A stretch of DNA of 64,000 nt, taken from Saccharomyces uvarum. Lineage: Eukaryota > Ascomycota > Saccharomycetes > Saccharomycetales > Saccharomycetaceae. The position numbers and the translations under genes were made by a program. Below, piece after piece: positions 20,137-30,421 of the stretch. Where the stretch lies: NCBI GenBank assembly GCA_947243795.1, contig OX365941.1, forward strand, positions 1-64,000, read 5' to 3'. The notes under the pieces were generated by a model. That model made no database searches, was not told where the DNA came from, and saw only the letters and a program-made list of their open reading frames with translations. How positions within the stretch are numbered: the first letter of the stretch is position 1; every line of letters begins with the position of its first letter.

Positions 20137-20178
20137 TTGCTTACTAGTTGAACTAAATTGAACTAAATTAGTAAGCAA
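20137..20178. promoter_or_regulatory. Inverted repeat with tandem decamers and Yap1-type sites upstream of AAD14
   Basis: Perfect 10-base arms TTGCTTACTA (20137-20146) and TAGTAAGCAA (20169-20178) enclose two exact head-to-tail copies of TTGAACTAAA (20148-20157 and 20158-20167). The right arm includes TTAGTAA, the reverse complement of the Yap1 element TTACTAA; the left arm has TTACTAG. AAD genes of S. cerevisiae respond to oxidants through Yap1. The element is 215-255 bases upstream of the AAD14 ATG. Confidence 0.6.
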
Positions 20179-21041
20179 GGATTGGAAGAGGTCAAATAAA
20201 GGGCAAGTGGGATAAAAACATGCATAATATTATAAAAAATGATTAATGCACCCTAAATTATGAATTTGGTGGGTAAATTTGATACGGTTTGGGTTTGGAA
20301 ATAAAAGTTCCCTTATTTTCCTACTTTCTAATAATTCGACAGGTGAACCATTTTTACTTGCTCCTCAAATACTGCCACAGGTCTTTTCGCTCAATTATAC
20401 TTCAAATGTAAGCCATATTTGCTGATATTTCAATAAGATGACAACGCCTGTTCCCAATTCAACTTCATTGACACTTTTTGCTATAGTAAAAATAACAATT
20501 TAGAAAACATAGCGGGAAGCGTTTTAGTATTATATTCTTACCAGCGAAAACCAGGATGTTTGAAAGTAAATGCGTAATAGTATCGGCTTGACTAAACTCT
20601 AACCATGGAACCAAATGTGTTAGTAGTACCCCTAGCACCATCTGGGTATATCTTTGGAGGAGTTAGTATTCTCCTTATGCAATTACAGATCATTCTATGA
20701 CGATAAAAACAAATAAAAATCAGGACTACTCGTTTCATATCCATGCTTTAGATTCAAGCACAATGCTAACTTACCTGGTAAAAGGCCGCTTCACTCGTAA
20801 GAGTGAGGACTTAACAAAAACCGGCAGTTCACTAACTAGTGTATTGAGATGTTTCTTTCAATGCTTCTGACATTGTTCCGAAGCTTCTTCTTAAAAAAAC
20901 ATGATAATGATTCAGGCTACATACACAGCGAAGCATAAATTTACCCATTTTATATAAGTAATAGCATCCCAGGTATTTTCTTCATTTCATTTTTGCCTTT
21001 ACATTATATTATATTCGTACATATTTTTACAGTTCTTTTGT
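20179..21041. other. Spacer between AAD14 promoter and RPD3 3' end
   Basis: No gene is seen. A small hairpin (CACTC GTAA GAGTG) lies near 20794. It includes the RPD3 3' flank with AT-rich processing-type sequence near 21000-21040. Confidence 0.45.
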
Positions 21042-22343
21042 TCAATAGAATTCATTGTCATGCTCAACATGTAAGTCCCTCGCGTACTGCGAACCACCTT
21101 TTGTGTCTTTGGCCTCAGCAGAATCTTCTTCAACATCACCTAGATCTTCTGCATCCCTAGGTGTGTGATTCAATTGAACACTCGGCGCATATTTGGTGTT
21201 CTCTAGATTTGCAAATATATTGGTCATTATCTTATCAAGATACTCTGGAGTATTTACATTGAACATATTCGAAGGTCTGACACTTAGTTTATAATCCGGG
21301 CCGTAATATTCGTAGTATTCATTGTATGGTAAATCTTTATCCAAAACAACGTTATTCAGTAGGCCAGTTTCAAAGCACCACGTTCTTGCAACATTTCTCA
21401 TAGTATAGCCACCACCACCAACCACCATCATTGGAATTCCAAAGGATTTCACGTAGTTGACACAGTTAGCATGACCTTCCATGGAAAGGTTAAAGCAACC
21501 AAGACGATCACCAGATAAAGAATCACCACCAGTCTGTAATACGACAGCTGAAGGTTGATACCAATCCATGATTCTTTTTACCACGGGTTCGAACACGGCT
21601 CTATAGGTAGCATCATCAATACCGTCTCGTAAAGGAACATTCACTGAATAGTTTTTCCCTTTACCTACCCCGACATCTCTCAATTCACCTGTACCAGGGA
21701 AAAATTCACCATATTTATGGAAAGAACATGTCATGACACGGTCGGTAGTATAAAATGCTTCTTCCACACCATCACCATGATGCACATCAATATCGACATA
21801 CAATACCCTGGGATGGTACCGTAGTAGCTCAATGATACCCAATACTATATCGTTCAAATAACAAAACCCCGATGCTTCTGATTTTTTTGCATGATGTAAA
21901 CCACCTGCATAATTGACGGCAACGTCGCACTTGCCCCTGTTTAGACGAGCAGCACCTTCCATGGAACCTCCACCGGAGATACTACAGTACTCATAAAGAC
22001 CATCAAATACAGGACAATCATCACCAACATTGAACTTGACACTTTCTCTTTTGAACATTTCTAAATTATCCGGTGTGACCCTCGACAAAAAGTCAATATA
22101 CTCGTCAGTATGGAACTGACACATTTCTTGTTTCGTCGCTGGCTTAGCCCTGTAGATCTCCATCTTCTTGTATAAGCCATAGTTCATGATAAGGGAGTGC
22201 GCCATTCTTATTCTATGTGGTTTCATTGGGTGGCCTGCTCCATATGCATAATTCCCAACATCTGCATCGTAAAAATAAGCAACGCGTCTTTTGTCATTTG
22301 GCTTGACCGTAATCGGATCAAAAGGTTTTGCTTCAAATACCAT
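21042..22343 (-). CDS. RPD3: Class I histone deacetylase
   Basis: The 433-residue protein is Rpd3, the catalytic subunit of the Rpd3L and Rpd3S nuclear complexes, which remove acetyl groups from histone lysines to repress transcription. Active-site residues are all visible: the His150-His151 pair (GGLHHAKK), zinc ligands Asp186 and His188 (DIDVHHGDG) and Asp274 (GGDSLSGDR). The catalytic domain fills about residues 18-395 and is followed by an acidic tail ([15 protein letters not shown]). Length equals that of S. cerevisiae Rpd3. Residue 271 is Thr, three positions before a zinc ligand, where I remember Cys in S. cerevisiae Rpd3 and human HDAC1. STB1, at 55.8 kb, encodes a protein linked to the Sin3-Rpd3 complex. 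Confidence 0.97.
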   Translation of the reverse strand: MVFEAKPFDPITVKPNDKRRVAYFYDADVGNYAYGAGHPMKPHRIRMAHSLIMNYGLYKKMEIYRAKPATKQEMCQFHTDEYIDFLSRVTPDNLEMFKRESVKFNVGDDCPVFDGLYEYCSISGGGSMEGAARLNRGKCDVAVNYAGGLHHAKKSEASGFCYLNDIVLGIIELLRYHPRVLYVDIDVHHGDGVEEAFYTTDRVMTCSFHKYGEFFPGTGELRDVGVGKGKNYSVNVPLRDGIDDATYRAVFEPVVKRIMDWYQPSAVVLQTGGDSLSGDRLGCFNLSMEGHANCVNYVKSFGIPMMVVGGGGYTMRNVARTWCFETGLLNNVVLDKDLPYNEYYEYYGPDYKLSVRPSNMFNVNTPEYLDKIMTNIFANLENTKYAPSVQLNHTPRDAEDLGDVEEDSAEAKDTKGGSQYARDLHVEHDNEFY

Positions 22344-22579
22344 AGTTGTGTTTAATCAACTCCTACCACAGGTGCTCTATACCCCTCAATTATCTATGTA
22401 ACCTTCACGTTATTTGCTTAGCCTTCCAAATTTTTCATAAACATATATAAATCGGCTACGATATCTTTTTTTTCCCTTCTGTTATTATGCTGCGGGGAGG
22501 GTAAGAAAATAAAAGATAATATTTACAGCAATATTTAACACTTACCTATTACTCATGTATATGTTGCCGTTGAAAGCAA

Positions 22580-25500
22580 TTACACCCCTTCAAAATTAGC
22601 TCTCACCGTTTGGTAGTGATCCAGTTCTGCTTGAGACACACTCGGAGCGAGTTGCTCTTGTGCCTTCAGGAAGTCAATCATTTTGACAACAACTTTGGTG
22701 TCATCCTTTGTGGCTATCTTATCAAACCAGCGACGGGTAGAAATATTCTCACCGGTAGTTTCGTTGTGCTGAGAGACTTTAATCTCTACTACACGTGCGA
22801 TTCTTGACATAGCATTCAGCATTGCATCAGAACAGAGTGCATAAAAATCTGCACCTGTGAAGTTGAATGGACATAGTTTCGCCAACTCATTGAGATTCAC
22901 GTCAGTGTCAAGCATGAATTTACGGGTTAACGCTTCTAAAATATTCAGTTGTTTAGCATCGGTGTCTGGTATACCTAAATATAGTAACTTGTCGAATCTC
23001 CCCGGTCTTAACAATGCTTCATCCAATAAGTCTGGCCTATTGGTTGCTCCAATCACAAAAACACCGTCGGCATCGGTACTCATCCCATCCAGCTCGGCTA
23101 GTAATTGAGAGACTATACGATCCATAACTCCACCCGAGTCACCTTGATTCCCCCGCTTGGGGGCCACAGAATCAATTTCATCAAAAAAAATTACACATGG
23201 TTTAGCCTCTCTTGCCTTTTGGAAAACTCTACGTACATTGGCTTCACTTTCACCGATATACATATTTAGTAATTCAGGACCTTTGACGCTAAAAAAATTC
23301 AAAGAAAAACTTGTTGCAATGGCTTTAGCCATCAAGGTTTTGCCTGTTCCTGGTGGTCCATAAAATAAGATACCACTTCTCTTTTTCATACCTGAGCTAA
23401 ATAACTCAGGATGCCTCAGAGGCATGTCTATCGTATCCATTATTTCACCTTTTACAAAGTCAATACCACCTATATCATCCCACGTTACATTAGGGATTTG
23501 TGGGGCTCCAATCGAAACCGAGAATTCGTCTCTAGCCTTGGATATAGCTTTTGATAAGTCCTCTTTCAGTATCAAAATTGACTGCGGATGCCATCCAGAC
23601 TTCTTTGATTCTTGGTAAAACCGCGCTGTAGCTGTCATTCGTGCAGTTTCTACAATTGCCTTGATGTCCAAAGGAGTTAGCCCAGCAGAATGTGAAGAGA
23701 GTGAGGAAAAAGAAATATCATCAGCGCAGCATAGTGGGGTTGCTTGCTTAACGTCATTGTTCAGTTCCGATGAAGCTAAGTACCATTTGAAGATACTTAG
23801 TCTTTGCGCTTCAGATGGAACAGTAACGAGAATCTCAAATCTCATATGCGACCTAAAACTTGGAGGAATGTTGTCTATATTATCCACAGATCCAATAAAC
23901 GTAGTCCCCGGAAACGCAGACGTAAAATCATCCAAGAGTTTAGACATTTCAAAGTTTACAGATTTTTGTAATTTAGTTGCCTCTGGGTCTTGATTGGAGT
24001 TTACATCGAGTAAAATCGAATCTAAGTGGGTCAAAAAAATTACAGCAGGGGAAGTGTAAGGTAGCACGTTTTCCCATTTCGCTCTTATATAGCCAATGAT
24101 TTTAGAAGTAGAATCCAAGTGGCCCAGATTTGTAGTTAATGAGAGGCAGTCGATCTCTAACAGATGTACGCCAAGATATTTAGAAGCGAACCTCACTGCT
24201 GTAGCTTTACCTACATTGTTCGTAGTAGAATGGAGTAGCACTGAGGTGTTTAGAAATATACCTCTTTGAGAACAATCAAATGAGGTCTCTAATATGTTAA
24301 CCAACTGCCTTATATAGGGGAATGTGTGCATATCATAGTGGAAAGTTTGAGCAAGGCCGTAATAACCTTGGAGATCGCACTTGTTTAAAGGCAAAGGCTT
24401 TTTATTAACAATATTTGTAGTTATTAATTTGGTGCGATGAGGATCAATGACAAAGTGGGCATTATTCAGAGAGGCGTTTTCAAGTTCTACGCTTGTAACA
24501 ATGAACCAAACAACGGAGTCATTCTTATCAAACTGGGTTAGATCGTCATCTTCATTGACGTCGACTTCATTCTCCGTTATGTTAAGATCAGCCATGCTGG
24601 AATCGAATGTTATCGGAATCAAATCATTTTGGCAAAGAATCCTTTTACTATCGCTGAAGAATTTTTTCAAAGCTTTCAAAATAATATTTTGGAAGCTTTT
24701 TTGAGACTGAAGCCAGCCGCCCACCCTTGAAATGCAAACTTCATTGGCAATGGGAATATCCGAATAGCCTATGTTAGACTTGGATATTGTCACAGTGTCG
24801 CAGTCGGAAAAGCTTGCCATTACTTTAGGTGGTACGTATATTGAATTTTTTTCGAAATTATTAGGCAATAGAAAAACAAATAATTTGACCAGTCTGATGC
24901 AACCTGTATGGGAGATTCTTATAAAGGATCCACTTGTGACATCCAGACGTAATAGAGTTTCCGCATCCGCAAATGTGTATATCGAATCATCATCACTGGC
25001 GTGGGGTTCTGGTCTAAGAAGAGTTTTCGAGATTACGTAGGGAAGTGACTCAAGCCTGACCGATAGAGCGGAATTCGTCCCGATATTAGGTAAGGAGTAC
25101 GTGCTGCCTTCGTTAGCATATTTTTTTGTGCTCAATTTCTGATCAACGTCCTTGATCAAAGTCAGTTCTGTCTTGGTGAAATCCACAAGCCCCTGCGAGA
25201 AAGGCGAACAATTTAGGATTTGGCAAACACCTGATGTAAGTATATCTCGGGCATGAACGACGGTCTCCAGAGAGTTGATACCGTATTTGTAGTGCAAGAA
25301 CTGTTGTTGCTGTATCTCTTGCGGCAGGTCCATTAGCTTCGAGTAAAGTTGATCATTGATCATGAACGTCACGCTATCCAACACGGGTATCGTACCGCCA
25401 CGCATTGGCTCGAAATAGCAAAAATCTACGGTCGGTTGAGTAGCTACAAACCCGAAAACTTTGGCAGGTAAAACAATACTGCAGAAGGGCAATGAGTCGC

Positions 25501-25669
25501 CCAAGACACATCGCACAATGGTTTTGGATGAGCACGCTTGGCCGTATGTGGGCAATCCGACTGTACCATATAAGCCTGCAGTTTTATCGCCGTACTCGAG
25601 ATATATGTCCTTGGAAATGGTACAAGGAGAATATATGTCGGAGAAGCTAAACGTAAGCGAAGCCTTCAT
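22580..25669 (-). CDS. PEX6: Peroxisomal AAA ATPase
   Basis: Pex6 forms a heterohexamer with Pex1 that pulls the import receptor Pex5 out of the peroxisomal membrane. The 1029-residue product from ATG 25669 (MKASLTF) matches the usual length. The D1 ATPase domain is degenerate (STTNNVGKAT in place of a normal Walker A). The D2 domain is intact: Walker A GPPGTGKT at about 771-778, Walker B VIFFDEIDS at about 826-834, then SRH-type GATNRPDLLDEALLRPGRFD. The N-terminal half is the Pex1/Pex6-type adaptor region. The frame is open upstream with another ATG at 25750, which would add 27 residues. The frame is intact and the gene is on the same strand as RPD3. Confidence 0.96.
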   Translation of the reverse strand: MKASLTFSFSDIYSPCTISKDIYLEYGDKTAGLYGTVGLPTYGQACSSKTIVRCVLGDSLPFCSIVLPAKVFGFVATQPTVDFCYFEPMRGGTIPVLDSVTFMINDQLYSKLMDLPQEIQQQQFLHYKYGINSLETVVHARDILTSGVCQILNCSPFSQGLVDFTKTELTLIKDVDQKLSTKKYANEGSTYSLPNIGTNSALSVRLESLPYVISKTLLRPEPHASDDDSIYTFADAETLLRLDVTSGSFIRISHTGCIRLVKLFVFLLPNNFEKNSIYVPPKVMASFSDCDTVTISKSNIGYSDIPIANEVCISRVGGWLQSQKSFQNIILKALKKFFSDSKRILCQNDLIPITFDSSMADLNITENEVDVNEDDDLTQFDKNDSVVWFIVTSVELENASLNNAHFVIDPHRTKLITTNIVNKKPLPLNKCDLQGYYGLAQTFHYDMHTFPYIRQLVNILETSFDCSQRGIFLNTSVLLHSTTNNVGKATAVRFASKYLGVHLLEIDCLSLTTNLGHLDSTSKIIGYIRAKWENVLPYTSPAVIFLTHLDSILLDVNSNQDPEATKLQKSVNFEMSKLLDDFTSAFPGTTFIGSVDNIDNIPPSFRSHMRFEILVTVPSEAQRLSIFKWYLASSELNNDVKQATPLCCADDISFSSLSSHSAGLTPLDIKAIVETARMTATARFYQESKKSGWHPQSILILKEDLSKAISKARDEFSVSIGAPQIPNVTWDDIGGIDFVKGEIMDTIDMPLRHPELFSSGMKKRSGILFYGPPGTGKTLMAKAIATSFSLNFFSVKGPELLNMYIGESEANVRRVFQKAREAKPCVIFFDEIDSVAPKRGNQGDSGGVMDRIVSQLLAELDGMSTDADGVFVIGATNRPDLLDEALLRPGRFDKLLYLGIPDTDAKQLNILEALTRKFMLDTDVNLNELAKLCPFNFTGADFYALCSDAMLNAMSRIARVVEIKVSQHNETTGENISTRRWFDKIATKDDTKVVVKMIDFLKAQEQLAPSVSQAELDHYQTVRANFEGV

Positions 25670-25857
25670 ACTTTTAATTGCGGTCGTGCTTGTCCCAAGG
25701 GCACCCTCTTGGTATGTGCCCCGCCCGATACTGTACTCATTCTTTCCCATATTCACTTTGTTTAAATTTCCCCGATGGTAACATTTCCCGGAGATTATCA
25801 CCGGTTACTATGTGGTGTAAGGATGCGTGACGATATCTATACACATATAAAAGTTCT

Positions 25858-26298
25858 TTATCTCTTTCTTAGTAGAACGCTCTCTTCGAGAAGCTCTTTG
25901 GCCTCGTTTATCTTAGCCGCCATGTAGGGACTGCCGCCTTTGTCTGGATGGTTCTTTACCATGGCTTTTCTGTGTTTTCTTTTTAGGAGCTTTTCGTCCA
26001 AGTGATTAATCTCTCTGGCGGAGATATCCAAGATGAGCAAAGCTTCAGGTTCCGTCATGCGGGGCGCAAAGCCCCCCTGGTACCGGTTCAGTCGGTTCCT
26101 CAACTCCTCGTCTATCAGCGAGCTCTTGAACTTGAGTGCGTCGCGGTAGTTTGCTGTCGGGTTTTCTATACGGATGCTATTTAATTTTGCTATTGTCAAA
26201 GGGGACAAAGTCTTGTAAACGGACCATGCGCTGAGGCCAGACTTGACGCTCAGAGCGACCATTGTCACGCCCAAGCCAATTATTATAGGCAGAACCAT
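25858..26298 (-). CDS. MDJ2: Mitochondrial inner-membrane J-protein
   Basis: The 146-residue protein matches Mdj2, a Pam18/Tim14 paralogue that stimulates mitochondrial Hsp70 (Ssc1) in protein import. An N-terminal membrane anchor lies at about residues 3-20. The C-terminal J-like domain carries the essential His-Pro-Asp triad at 117-119 (NHPDKGG). Length and start agree with the family. Its promoter region is shared with EGT2, transcribed the other way. Confidence 0.95.
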   Translation of the reverse strand: MVLPIIIGLGVTMVALSVKSGLSAWSVYKTLSPLTIAKLNSIRIENPTANYRDALKFKSSLIDEELRNRLNRYQGGFAPRMTEPEALLILDISAREINHLDEKLLKRKHRKAMVKNHPDKGGSPYMAAKINEAKELLEESVLLRKR

Positions 26299-27081
26299 GC
26301 TCGCGAGACTATGCTTTGTAGTTCACTCTATGCGTTGAGTGTTATGCTGGACAATTTCATTTGTTTGTTTTAATTACTAGTTTTTTCCAGGTTGCCCTTT
26401 CCGCTTTTAGAATTGTTCGCAGTTGATAGCAATAGCTTTCTTCAGTACATTAACTACAGAATAAGCTGTAGGTGAAGAAGCTTGCCAACCACTCTGGTGA
26501 TACTTGGGCCAAGGGAAATAAGTGGTGACGTGGAAGCGTGGAACGTGTTATCTCAAAGCAGGGAAAACGAAAAAGCCCAAGGATGTTAGGGCAACCACGA
26601 TATCGACGGACCCACCGTGCAAGATCTTCGCTCAACAAATACATGCATAGAACACGACCAGTTGCCATTGTCTGTTTTCTGTGAGAAGCCCTCTGTTGTC
26701 CCTTTAGCGAGGTATCTCTTTGCTGGTTCGATTGCTCTTTCCTGATTCGGAGGCGCTGGGTCCGCGTTTTGAGGAAAAAACAGCAGGCTGACAAGAAACT
26801 AATTTACTGACACTTTCCAAAAGAGTATTCAAAGTTTCATGGGCAGGATGCTGGTCTGGTGCTAAGAACAGGGCAGGCGCCCGATTTCTGGTATTTTCGT
26901 CAGCCTTTTCGTTTATAGAATCTTAAAACTATCCTCAAACCATCCTCAAACTATAAAAGCAGATTACATTCTTGCCCACCTAAAATCGATGTCCTTGTCA
27001 CAATCTTACTTAGTTATATTTTCCCCTTTCGTCTTAGAATAATCAACAACAACAAGCTTCCAGGCAAATTATAAAACAACA
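26299..27081. promoter_or_regulatory. MDJ2-EGT2 divergent promoter with Ace2/Swi5 sites
   Basis: On the minus strand GACCAGCA (26849-26856) matches the Swi5/Ace2 site RACCAGCR perfectly; GGCTGA at 26786-26791 is a second match to the shorter consensus. EGT2 is a known Ace2/Swi5 target in early G1. The sites are about 230-300 bases upstream of the EGT2 ATG. A minus-strand frame at 26450-26794 looks like chance. Confidence 0.6.
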
Positions 27082-30000
27082 ATGAATAAACTTCTTTTAC
27101 CGCTAGTCAGCGTGCTCTCGCTGCTCAGCGTAACACACGCTCTTACACAAACACAACCAGTCCTTCAAAACCTACAAATAGCAGATAGCTATACCAAGAC
27201 CAAGGAATGTACGGACCCAGACCATTGGTTCCTTATAGAAGGTCAGCTGCTCATTCCCAAGGGTAGTCCAAACAGCATATCATTTCAAGTGCCTGAAGAT
27301 TTCGGGTCATTCCCTCAAGAGTCTTTCAATGTGGAATACAATTCCAACAAGGTTGCCACGGTATCGCGTCCAGATCAATCAACTAACAACTTCACCATTT
27401 CCATCCTGGACAACAGTCTAGAAGAAGTAAATGCCACATTTAATTTCCTAGCACAGCTTACCTCAGATGCCAAGTTTGAAATTACAAAACCGAAGACTAT
27501 TGCATACAATTTCTACTCATCTGAAGGTGATGTGTTTAATGACAACATCAACTATGCCGCTAAGAACATATCTGCGGTAACAACGGATGGTGGCATATAC
27601 ACAACAAATAACACTGCATGGTTTACTGTTGATCTACCAATGTCAACTTTCTTACATCATGTCTATTTGACTTCTCAGCCATCTTCTTCCTCTGATTATG
27701 CTTTTGATACCGCGTTGACCACGTTCGAAGTTGTCACTGCCGTTGATTCCTTCAACGAACCTGTCAAATCTGTCCCATTTACATCCGTTCATGATTACTC
27801 AACTGAAGATGAGATTAAATGCTTGTTTAATTCGACAATCAGCGGCGGTCTATACTTACGTGTGACTTACTACACTAAGGAGCTGTCTGGCTCTTCCATT
27901 TCCAATACAATTGACTTAAGCTATCCTGATGTAAGCACGTCAGAAAACATTCTGAAAAAGAGAGATTCTGCAGTCACCATGGATTCGGAACTGTATTCAG
28001 AATCAACCGCTAACGTCGGCGCTAATGATGAATCAACGACTTCAAATGCTGCTATAACCCCAACGTATTCAAATACCACGCTTTCTTCTTCCACTTCACA
28101 GTCCTTAACTACATCTTCGAGTAGCCAGGTCTCTATTTCTTCAGTTAACAGTTCCAGCGCTTCGGAAAACGCTTCTTCATCCGTTATTACCATAGCCACT
28201 TCTAACTCCATACAAAGCAATGAACAAACTTCATCTAGTACACCTTCAATTTCCACAGGCACTTTATCTAATTCTTCTACAGCCGTGTCTGGTTCAATAA
28301 CAAGCTCTAGTTCCGATCCCTCTTCATCATATGATGCAAATCAAGTCTCTACAACAGTTTTTGCAGCATCTTCGAATTCAACATCGTCCACGTCTTCGTC
28401 TGCTGCTCAATCTGATACCAGTGCTCTATACGGTTCGAGCTCAACAGTTGCTGCATCTTCATCAGCTACCAGTGCTTCGTTCGTTTCCAACTTCACGATT
28501 GATGCAGCTTCAGCAGCTACTCAATCCGCCACTGGTTCTTCGTTCGTTTCTAACTCTACGGTTGCTGCAGCTTCAGCTGCTACTCAATCAGCAGCCGCTG
28601 CTGCATACGTGGCCAACTCTACTGTTACGGAATCTACTACTAGCGTCCCATATGCTGTAAGCTCGATAGTCGCAGCACAATCTGCTACTAACTCTTCATA
28701 CATTTCCAACTCTACATCAGTCAATGTATCTTCTTCCGCCTCTAGTATTTATTCACTCACAAGCGCTACGAACTCCAGTTCATCTTCTGGCCCATTTGTT
28801 TCAAACAAAACAGTTGCCTCTGGGTCTTACATATTAAGCACCACAACAGAGTCCGCCCAGCTTACCGAAATTGGCAGTTTGATACCAATTTCCACAATCA
28901 ACACTAAGGCTTCCGCAGCTGCTACAGATAGGATTGGTAATTACAGCGTAATTTCGTCCACAGAATCCGCCCGAGCTACGACATATAGTAGTTTAGTTTC
29001 GGTGTCTACAATCAACACTAGGGCTATTGCTGCTGCCGCTGGAAGAAACGGTACTTCCAGTTTGAGTATTTCTTCTGGATCATCTCAGACCACAAAAAGT
29101 AATAGTTTGATGCCAGTGTCTACAACCAACACTAAATCCACAGCTGCTGCCACGGGAGGAAACGGCACTTCTTTTTTCAGCACCTTTACTGAGCCTACTA
29201 AAATTACCGCTGCAGCAACTGACAGAAATCGCACTTACAGCTTAATTTCGTCCACAGAATCAGCTCAAGTTACAGAATATGGTAGCTTACTTCCAATTTT
29301 TACTATCATTACCAGTACTGGCATAAATGGCACCTATAGTTTTACCGCATATACTGAATCTTCCCAAGTCACTGAACATAGTTTGATCTCGGTCACTAAA
29401 ACTAAAGGGCTTGAAATTTCTACTTCCACAGATAAAAGTGTGGTACTTGGCTATAGCACATCTGTCGGTGATGCTCAATATGCCGAACACACTAGCTTAG
29501 TTCCAGTTTCTACAATAAAGGGATCCGAAACCTCTACTTCCACAGATAAAAGTGTAGTACTTGGCTATAGCACATCTGTCGGTGATGCTCAATATGCCGA
29601 ACACACTAGCTTAGTTCCAGTCTCTACAATAAAGGGATCCGAAACCTCTACTTCCACAGATAAAAGTGTAGTACTTGGCTATAGCACATCTGTCGGTGGT
29701 GCTCAATATGCCGAACACACTAGCTTAGTTCCAGTCTCTACAATAAAGGGATCCGAAACCTCTACTTCCACAGATAAAAGTGTAGTACTTGGCTATAGCA
29801 CATCTGTAGGTGGTGCTCAATATGCCGAACATACTAGCTTAGTTCCAGTTTCCACCGTGAAGGGATCCGAAACCTCTACTTCCACAGATGAAAGTGTAGT
29901 ATCTGGCTATAGCACATCTGTCGGTAGTGCTCAATATGCCGAACAGACTAGTTTAATCCCAGTTGGAACTTTGAAGAGTGTTACCACATCCCAAAAAACT

Positions 30001-30240
30001 GCAGCAACCGAAGTTTGTACCACATGTACTGTTACTTCTTCCGATTATTCAACAGCCGTAGATGCAGCCAGTGCCGCTTCAAACCCAACGAGTTCCGGAG
30101 CAACTCTAGCCATAATTACTACGTGGTACTCATCCTCGACCGCCAAGCTACCTGCGGTTTCCATATACTCAGCTGCTGCCAACCAATTAACCTTTAGTAT
30201 TGGTAGTTTGTTTTTGGGTTTAATCTCGATTCTATTATAA
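27082..30240 (+). CDS. EGT2: GPI-anchored cell-wall protein for daughter-cell separation
   Basis: Egt2 is a glycosylated wall protein, thought to be endoglucanase-like, needed for efficient cell separation after cytokinesis and expressed in early G1. The 1052-residue protein starts with a signal peptide (about residues 1-20, ending near THA). A folded region follows to about 280. From there on it is a very long serine/threonine/alanine-rich stalk, and it ends in a hydrophobic GPI-type tail (SLFLGLISILL). The stalk contains five tandem 38-residue units at about 29420-29960, each with STSTDKSVV, GYSTSVG, AQYAEHTSLVPV. S. cerevisiae Egt2 is about 1041 residues, so the total is similar though repeat number may differ. 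Confidence 0.95.
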   Translation: MNKLLLPLVSVLSLLSVTHALTQTQPVLQNLQIADSYTKTKECTDPDHWFLIEGQLLIPKGSPNSISFQVPEDFGSFPQESFNVEYNSNKVATVSRPDQSTNNFTISILDNSLEEVNATFNFLAQLTSDAKFEITKPKTIAYNFYSSEGDVFNDNINYAAKNISAVTTDGGIYTTNNTAWFTVDLPMSTFLHHVYLTSQPSSSSDYAFDTALTTFEVVTAVDSFNEPVKSVPFTSVHDYSTEDEIKCLFNSTISGGLYLRVTYYTKELSGSSISNTIDLSYPDVSTSENILKKRDSAVTMDSELYSESTANVGANDESTTSNAAITPTYSNTTLSSSTSQSLTTSSSSQVSISSVNSSSASENASSSVITIATSNSIQSNEQTSSSTPSISTGTLSNSSTAVSGSITSSSSDPSSSYDANQVSTTVFAASSNSTSSTSSSAAQSDTSALYGSSSTVAASSSATSASFVSNFTIDAASAATQSATGSSFVSNSTVAAASAATQSAAAAAYVANSTVTESTTSVPYAVSSIVAAQSATNSSYISNSTSVNVSSSASSIYSLTSATNSSSSSGPFVSNKTVASGSYILSTTTESAQLTEIGSLIPISTINTKASAAATDRIGNYSVISSTESARATTYSSLVSVSTINTRAIAAAAGRNGTSSLSISSGSSQTTKSNSLMPVSTTNTKSTAAATGGNGTSFFSTFTEPTKITAAATDRNRTYSLISSTESAQVTEYGSLLPIFTIITSTGINGTYSFTAYTESSQVTEHSLISVTKTKGLEISTSTDKSVVLGYSTSVGDAQYAEHTSLVPVSTIKGSETSTSTDKSVVLGYSTSVGDAQYAEHTSLVPVSTIKGSETSTSTDKSVVLGYSTSVGGAQYAEHTSLVPVSTIKGSETSTSTDKSVVLGYSTSVGGAQYAEHTSLVPVSTVKGSETSTSTDESVVSGYSTSVGSAQYAEQTSLIPVGTLKSVTTSQKTAATEVCTTCTVTSSDYSTAVDAASAASNPTSSGATLAIITTWYSSSTAKLPAVSIYSAAANQLTFSIGSLFLGLISILL
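29420..29960 (+). repeat. Tandem 114-bp (38-residue) repeats within EGT2
   Basis: GGATCCGAAACC recurs at 29521, 29635, 29749 and 29863, an exact 114-base period; a diverged first unit starts near 29420. The middle units are nearly identical at DNA level, implying recent duplication or gene conversion. Confidence 0.92.
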
Positions 30241-30421
30241 GAAACACTGTTTCAACGAAAACGAAAAAAATATAAAATATAATAATAGTTCTTTTTATTT
30301 GATCCATAAATAACTTCCTATATAATATTTGTAATTCTAATGATAAATTTCCATTTATGGTTTTCCATATAATCCCATACTCTCTCTTTTCGCTCTTATA
30401 ACTAATTTACACCCCAAGCAT

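Noticed and set aside
26450-26794. Minus-strand ORF between MDJ2 and EGT2
   Set aside because: Arg/Ser/Cys-rich chance translation across the EGT2 promoter; no conserved features.
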